Shown: in pieces, positions 6,486 to 8,270 of the stretch
How the letters are laid out: every line of letters starts with the position of its first letter
How positions within the stretch are numbered: position 1 is the first letter of the stretch
Assembly (NCBI GenBank): GCA_964500605.1
Contig: CAZCOS010000079.1
Coordinates: 1 to 8,270, forward strand
Direction of reading: 5' to 3'
From: Sterolibacterium sp964500605
GTDB taxonomy: Bacteria; Pseudomonadota; Gammaproteobacteria; Burkholderiales; Rhodocyclaceae
DNA length: 8,270 bases
Program-made: the position numbers and the translations under genes
The notes under the pieces: model-generated
Told to the model about the DNA's origin: nothing
What the model saw: the letters and a program-made list of their open reading frames with translations, nothing else
The model's database searches: none

Positions 6486-8144
6486 ATGAAGTTTGATGAA
6501 CGTGCCAACCGCCACGCCCCTGTTTCCCCCCCGCTGACCCTTCCTCATCCTGACCAGCATTCCTGGGACGCTGAAACCGATGTCGCCATCGTCGGCCTGG
6601 GACTCGCGGGCACCTCGGCGGCACTCGAGGCTGCGGCGCAGGGGGTGCGTGTTCTCGCGCTGGATCGGCTGGCCGGCGGTGGAGCGTCCCGCCTTTCCGG
6701 CGGGGTGGTCTACAGCGGTGGTGGCACACGGCAGCAGCGCGAAGCCGGTGTCGAGGACAACCCGGACAATATGTTCGAATACCTCAAAATCCAGGTGGGT
6801 GGTGTCGTATCCGATGCCACCTTGCGCCGCTTCTGTCAGGACAGCGTGGCCAACCTCGAATGGCTCGAAAGCTTCGGTGTGCGCTACAGCAGCCGCTACT
6901 ACAAGGAAAAGAATTCCTTCCCCGGCGGCCACTGGGGGCTCTACCACTCCGGCAACGAAGCCTATGCCCCCTACAACGCCAACACCACGACAGCCGCGCG
7001 TGGCCACATTACCCAAGGCAGCGGCTATTTTGGTGGCCCGGGGCTGATGGATCCTTTATTCAAGGCACTGCAAACCCATCCCAAAATCACGCTCCAGACC
7101 TACGCCTGCGTTCATCGTCTGATCGTTGATCCGCAAAATCGCATCATCGGTATCGCCTATCGGCTCGGGCCCCAGTCTGGCCCATTGCACGCCCTGCGTA
7201 CCGGTTTGCACCGCCTCGCCAGCAAGATCAACATCGGCATGCCGCGTTTCGGCGCGCCCTTCCGCTGGCTGGCCCATCGCCTCGGTGCATTCGATCGCGA
7301 AATGCAGGTGCGCGTCCGCAAGGGCCTCGTCCTCAGTGCCGGGGGCTTCGTCTTCAATCGCGCCATGATCGAACAGGCCACCGGTCACCCCATGCGTACC
7401 CCCCACGCGCTGGGCGAAGACTGCAACGGCAGCGGCATCCGTCTGGGACTCCTGCAAGGTGCATCCTCAAACCGTCTCGAACGGCTGACCTACTGGCGTT
7501 TTTACGCCCCACCCCACGCCTGGCTCAACGCCGTCAGTATCGGGCTGAACGGCCAAAGGCTATGCAATGAAGCCCTTTACGGCGCGACAGTTGCCGATGA
7601 CCTGCTCGAAAAAAGCCAGGGGCGCGGCTGGCTCATCCTCGACGCCCCGTTGATGAAAGCTGCCTGGGCGCAGCTTCGCAGCGACAGCAGTCTTGCCCTC
7701 GTGCAAAAGCTCATGAGCCTCATGTACATCTTCCGCTGCACCGCCCGGGCCGACAGCCTCGCCGGGCTCGCCGGCAAGATCGGCATCCCCGCTGCCGCGC
7801 TGGAACAAACCATTGCCCGTTACAACCAGGACATCACCACCGGCCAGCCCGACGAACACGCCAAGCCCGACAAATACCGCACCGCCATCGAAACCGGCCC
7901 CTACTACGCCATCGACATCAGCATCGGCTCGAAATTCCCCTGCCCCACGCTGACACTGGGCGGATTGAAGGTCGACGAAGATACGGGACAAGTCCTCGAC
8001 GAACAGGCCCGTCCCCTGCCCGGCCTCTACGCCGCAGGACGCAACGCCGTCGGCCTGTGTGCACACACTTACATCAGCGGCCTTTCGCTCGCAGATTGTC
8101 TCTTCAGCGGCCGCCGCGCTGGGCGGCATGCCGCGACGCAATAA
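6486..8144 (+). CDS. FAD-dependent dehydrogenase, 3-ketosteroid dehydrogenase/fumarate reductase superfamily; candidate delta4-(5alpha) type
   Basis: A complete 552-residue soluble flavoprotein. The N-terminal Rossmann motif is DVAIVGLGLAG (32-42), with D60 at the end of the second strand as ribose ligand; GGGASRLSGGVVYSGGGT (64-81) is the FAD contact loop typical of this superfamily. The C-terminal FAD segment is PLPGLYAAGRNAVGLCAHTY (510-529), then ISGLSLADCLFSGRRAG. In R. jostii 3-ketosteroid delta4-(5alpha)-dehydrogenase the essential residues are Tyr319, Tyr466 and Ser468; here Y529-x-S531 reproduces the Tyr-x-Ser pair, and Y365 in NEALYG is a good candidate for the third. Delta1-dehydrogenases instead place an active Gly four residues after Tyr. 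Residues about 226-275 are a basic insertion between the FAD and substrate regions. It has a weak Shine-Dalgarno (AGAG, 6471-6474), starts 31 bp after the FMN gene, and is followed 42 bp later by another FAD gene. The superfamily is firm; the steroid substrate is an inference. Confidence 0.85.
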   Translation: MKFDERANRHAPVSPPLTLPHPDQHSWDAETDVAIVGLGLAGTSAALEAAAQGVRVLALDRLAGGGASRLSGGVVYSGGGTRQQREAGVEDNPDNMFEYLKIQVGGVVSDATLRRFCQDSVANLEWLESFGVRYSSRYYKEKNSFPGGHWGLYHSGNEAYAPYNANTTTAARGHITQGSGYFGGPGLMDPLFKALQTHPKITLQTYACVHRLIVDPQNRIIGIAYRLGPQSGPLHALRTGLHRLASKINIGMPRFGAPFRWLAHRLGAFDREMQVRVRKGLVLSAGGFVFNRAMIEQATGHPMRTPHALGEDCNGSGIRLGLLQGASSNRLERLTYWRFYAPPHAWLNAVSIGLNGQRLCNEALYGATVADDLLEKSQGRGWLILDAPLMKAAWAQLRSDSSLALVQKLMSLMYIFRCTARADSLAGLAGKIGIPAAALEQTIARYNQDITTGQPDEHAKPDKYRTAIETGPYYAIDISIGSKFPCPTLTLGGLKVDEDTGQVLDEQARPLPGLYAAGRNAVGLCAHTYISGLSLADCLFSGRRAGRHAATQ

Positions 8145-8176
8145 CCCCCCTTTCCCACCATTTAACCGATTTCTAC

Positions 8177-8180
8177 AGGA
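8177..8180 (+). promoter_or_regulatory. Ribosome binding site of the downstream FAD protein gene
   Basis: AGGA lies 6 bp before the ATG at 8187. A second ATG at 8180 overlaps this site but is in another frame and does not give the Rossmann motif. Confidence 0.6.
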
Positions 8181-8186
8181 TGCCCC

Positions 8187-8270
8187 ATGACCACAACCCA
8201 AGACGCCACCACCTTTGATGTCATCGTCGTCGGCTCGGGAGCCGGTGCCATGCTCACCGCCGCGCGCGCC
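8187..8270 (+). CDS. FAD-binding dehydrogenase, N-terminal fragment (3' end beyond window)
   Basis: Only the first 28 codons are in the window. They encode a short polar leader followed by FDVIVVGSGAGAMLTAARA, which has the beta strand and GxGxxx dinucleotide-binding turn of FAD oxidoreductases. The form GSGAGAM is like the start of 3-ketosteroid dehydrogenase/fumarate reductase flavoproteins, where Gly-Ser-Gly-Ala is common, but many flavoprotein families begin this way. It lies 42 bp after the preceding FAD dehydrogenase on the same strand and has a good ribosome binding site, so it is probably in the same operon. If it is a delta1-dehydrogenase, the pair would parallel tesI/tesH of Comamonas. 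The substrate cannot be judged from this fragment. Confidence 0.75.
   Translation, partial: MTTTQDATTFDVIVVGSGAGAMLTAARA

Noticed and set aside
7560..8201. Antisense open frame of 213 codons over the FAD dehydrogenase
   Set aside because: It lies almost wholly opposite the conserved FAD gene and resembles no known protein; it is a compositional shadow.

Overview
The window is a GC-rich stretch of proteobacterial DNA, with all supported genes on the + strand. GC-rich codon choice, a GlmS of 608 residues, and a type II secretion/type IV pilus-like platform gene suggest a betaproteobacterium, perhaps of the Rhodocyclales/Sterolibacterium-Denitratisoma kind. That placement is inference, since there is no rRNA or other marker in the window.

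Region 1 (1-3185) is the end of a pilus/secretion assembly operon. It holds the 3' part of a GspF/PilC-like inner-membrane platform protein. A two-part membrane protein follows, with a GspL- or PilM/PilN-like layout (cytoplasmic domain, one membrane helix, coiled coil, periplasmic domain). Last is a small GspM/PilO-like protein whose start codon overlaps the preceding stop (ATGA). Together they would form the inner-membrane assembly platform of a type IV filament machine.

Region 2 (3266-5092) is a complete glmS, glutamine:fructose-6-phosphate amidotransferase, which feeds UDP-GlcNAc synthesis for the cell wall. Its 3' end carries the conserved target that Tn7-like transposons use (attTn7), and no transposon end is visible there. 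A run of twelve unusual codons lies inside it.

Region 3 (5201-8270) is a set of three closely spaced flavoenzyme genes. The first is a nitronate monooxygenase-family FMN protein with a cysteine-rich C-terminal tail. The second is a FAD dehydrogenase of the fumarate reductase/3-ketosteroid dehydrogenase superfamily; its C-terminal Tyr-x-Ser matches the catalytic pattern of 3-ketosteroid delta4-(5alpha)-dehydrogenases. The third is the first 28 codons of another FAD protein with a Rossmann motif. The two adjacent FAD dehydrogenases recall the tesI/tesH pair of steroid degraders. The cassette may act in oxidation of a steroid or other alicyclic ketone, and it is the most interesting part of the window. 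No RNA gene, CRISPR array or insertion sequence was found.
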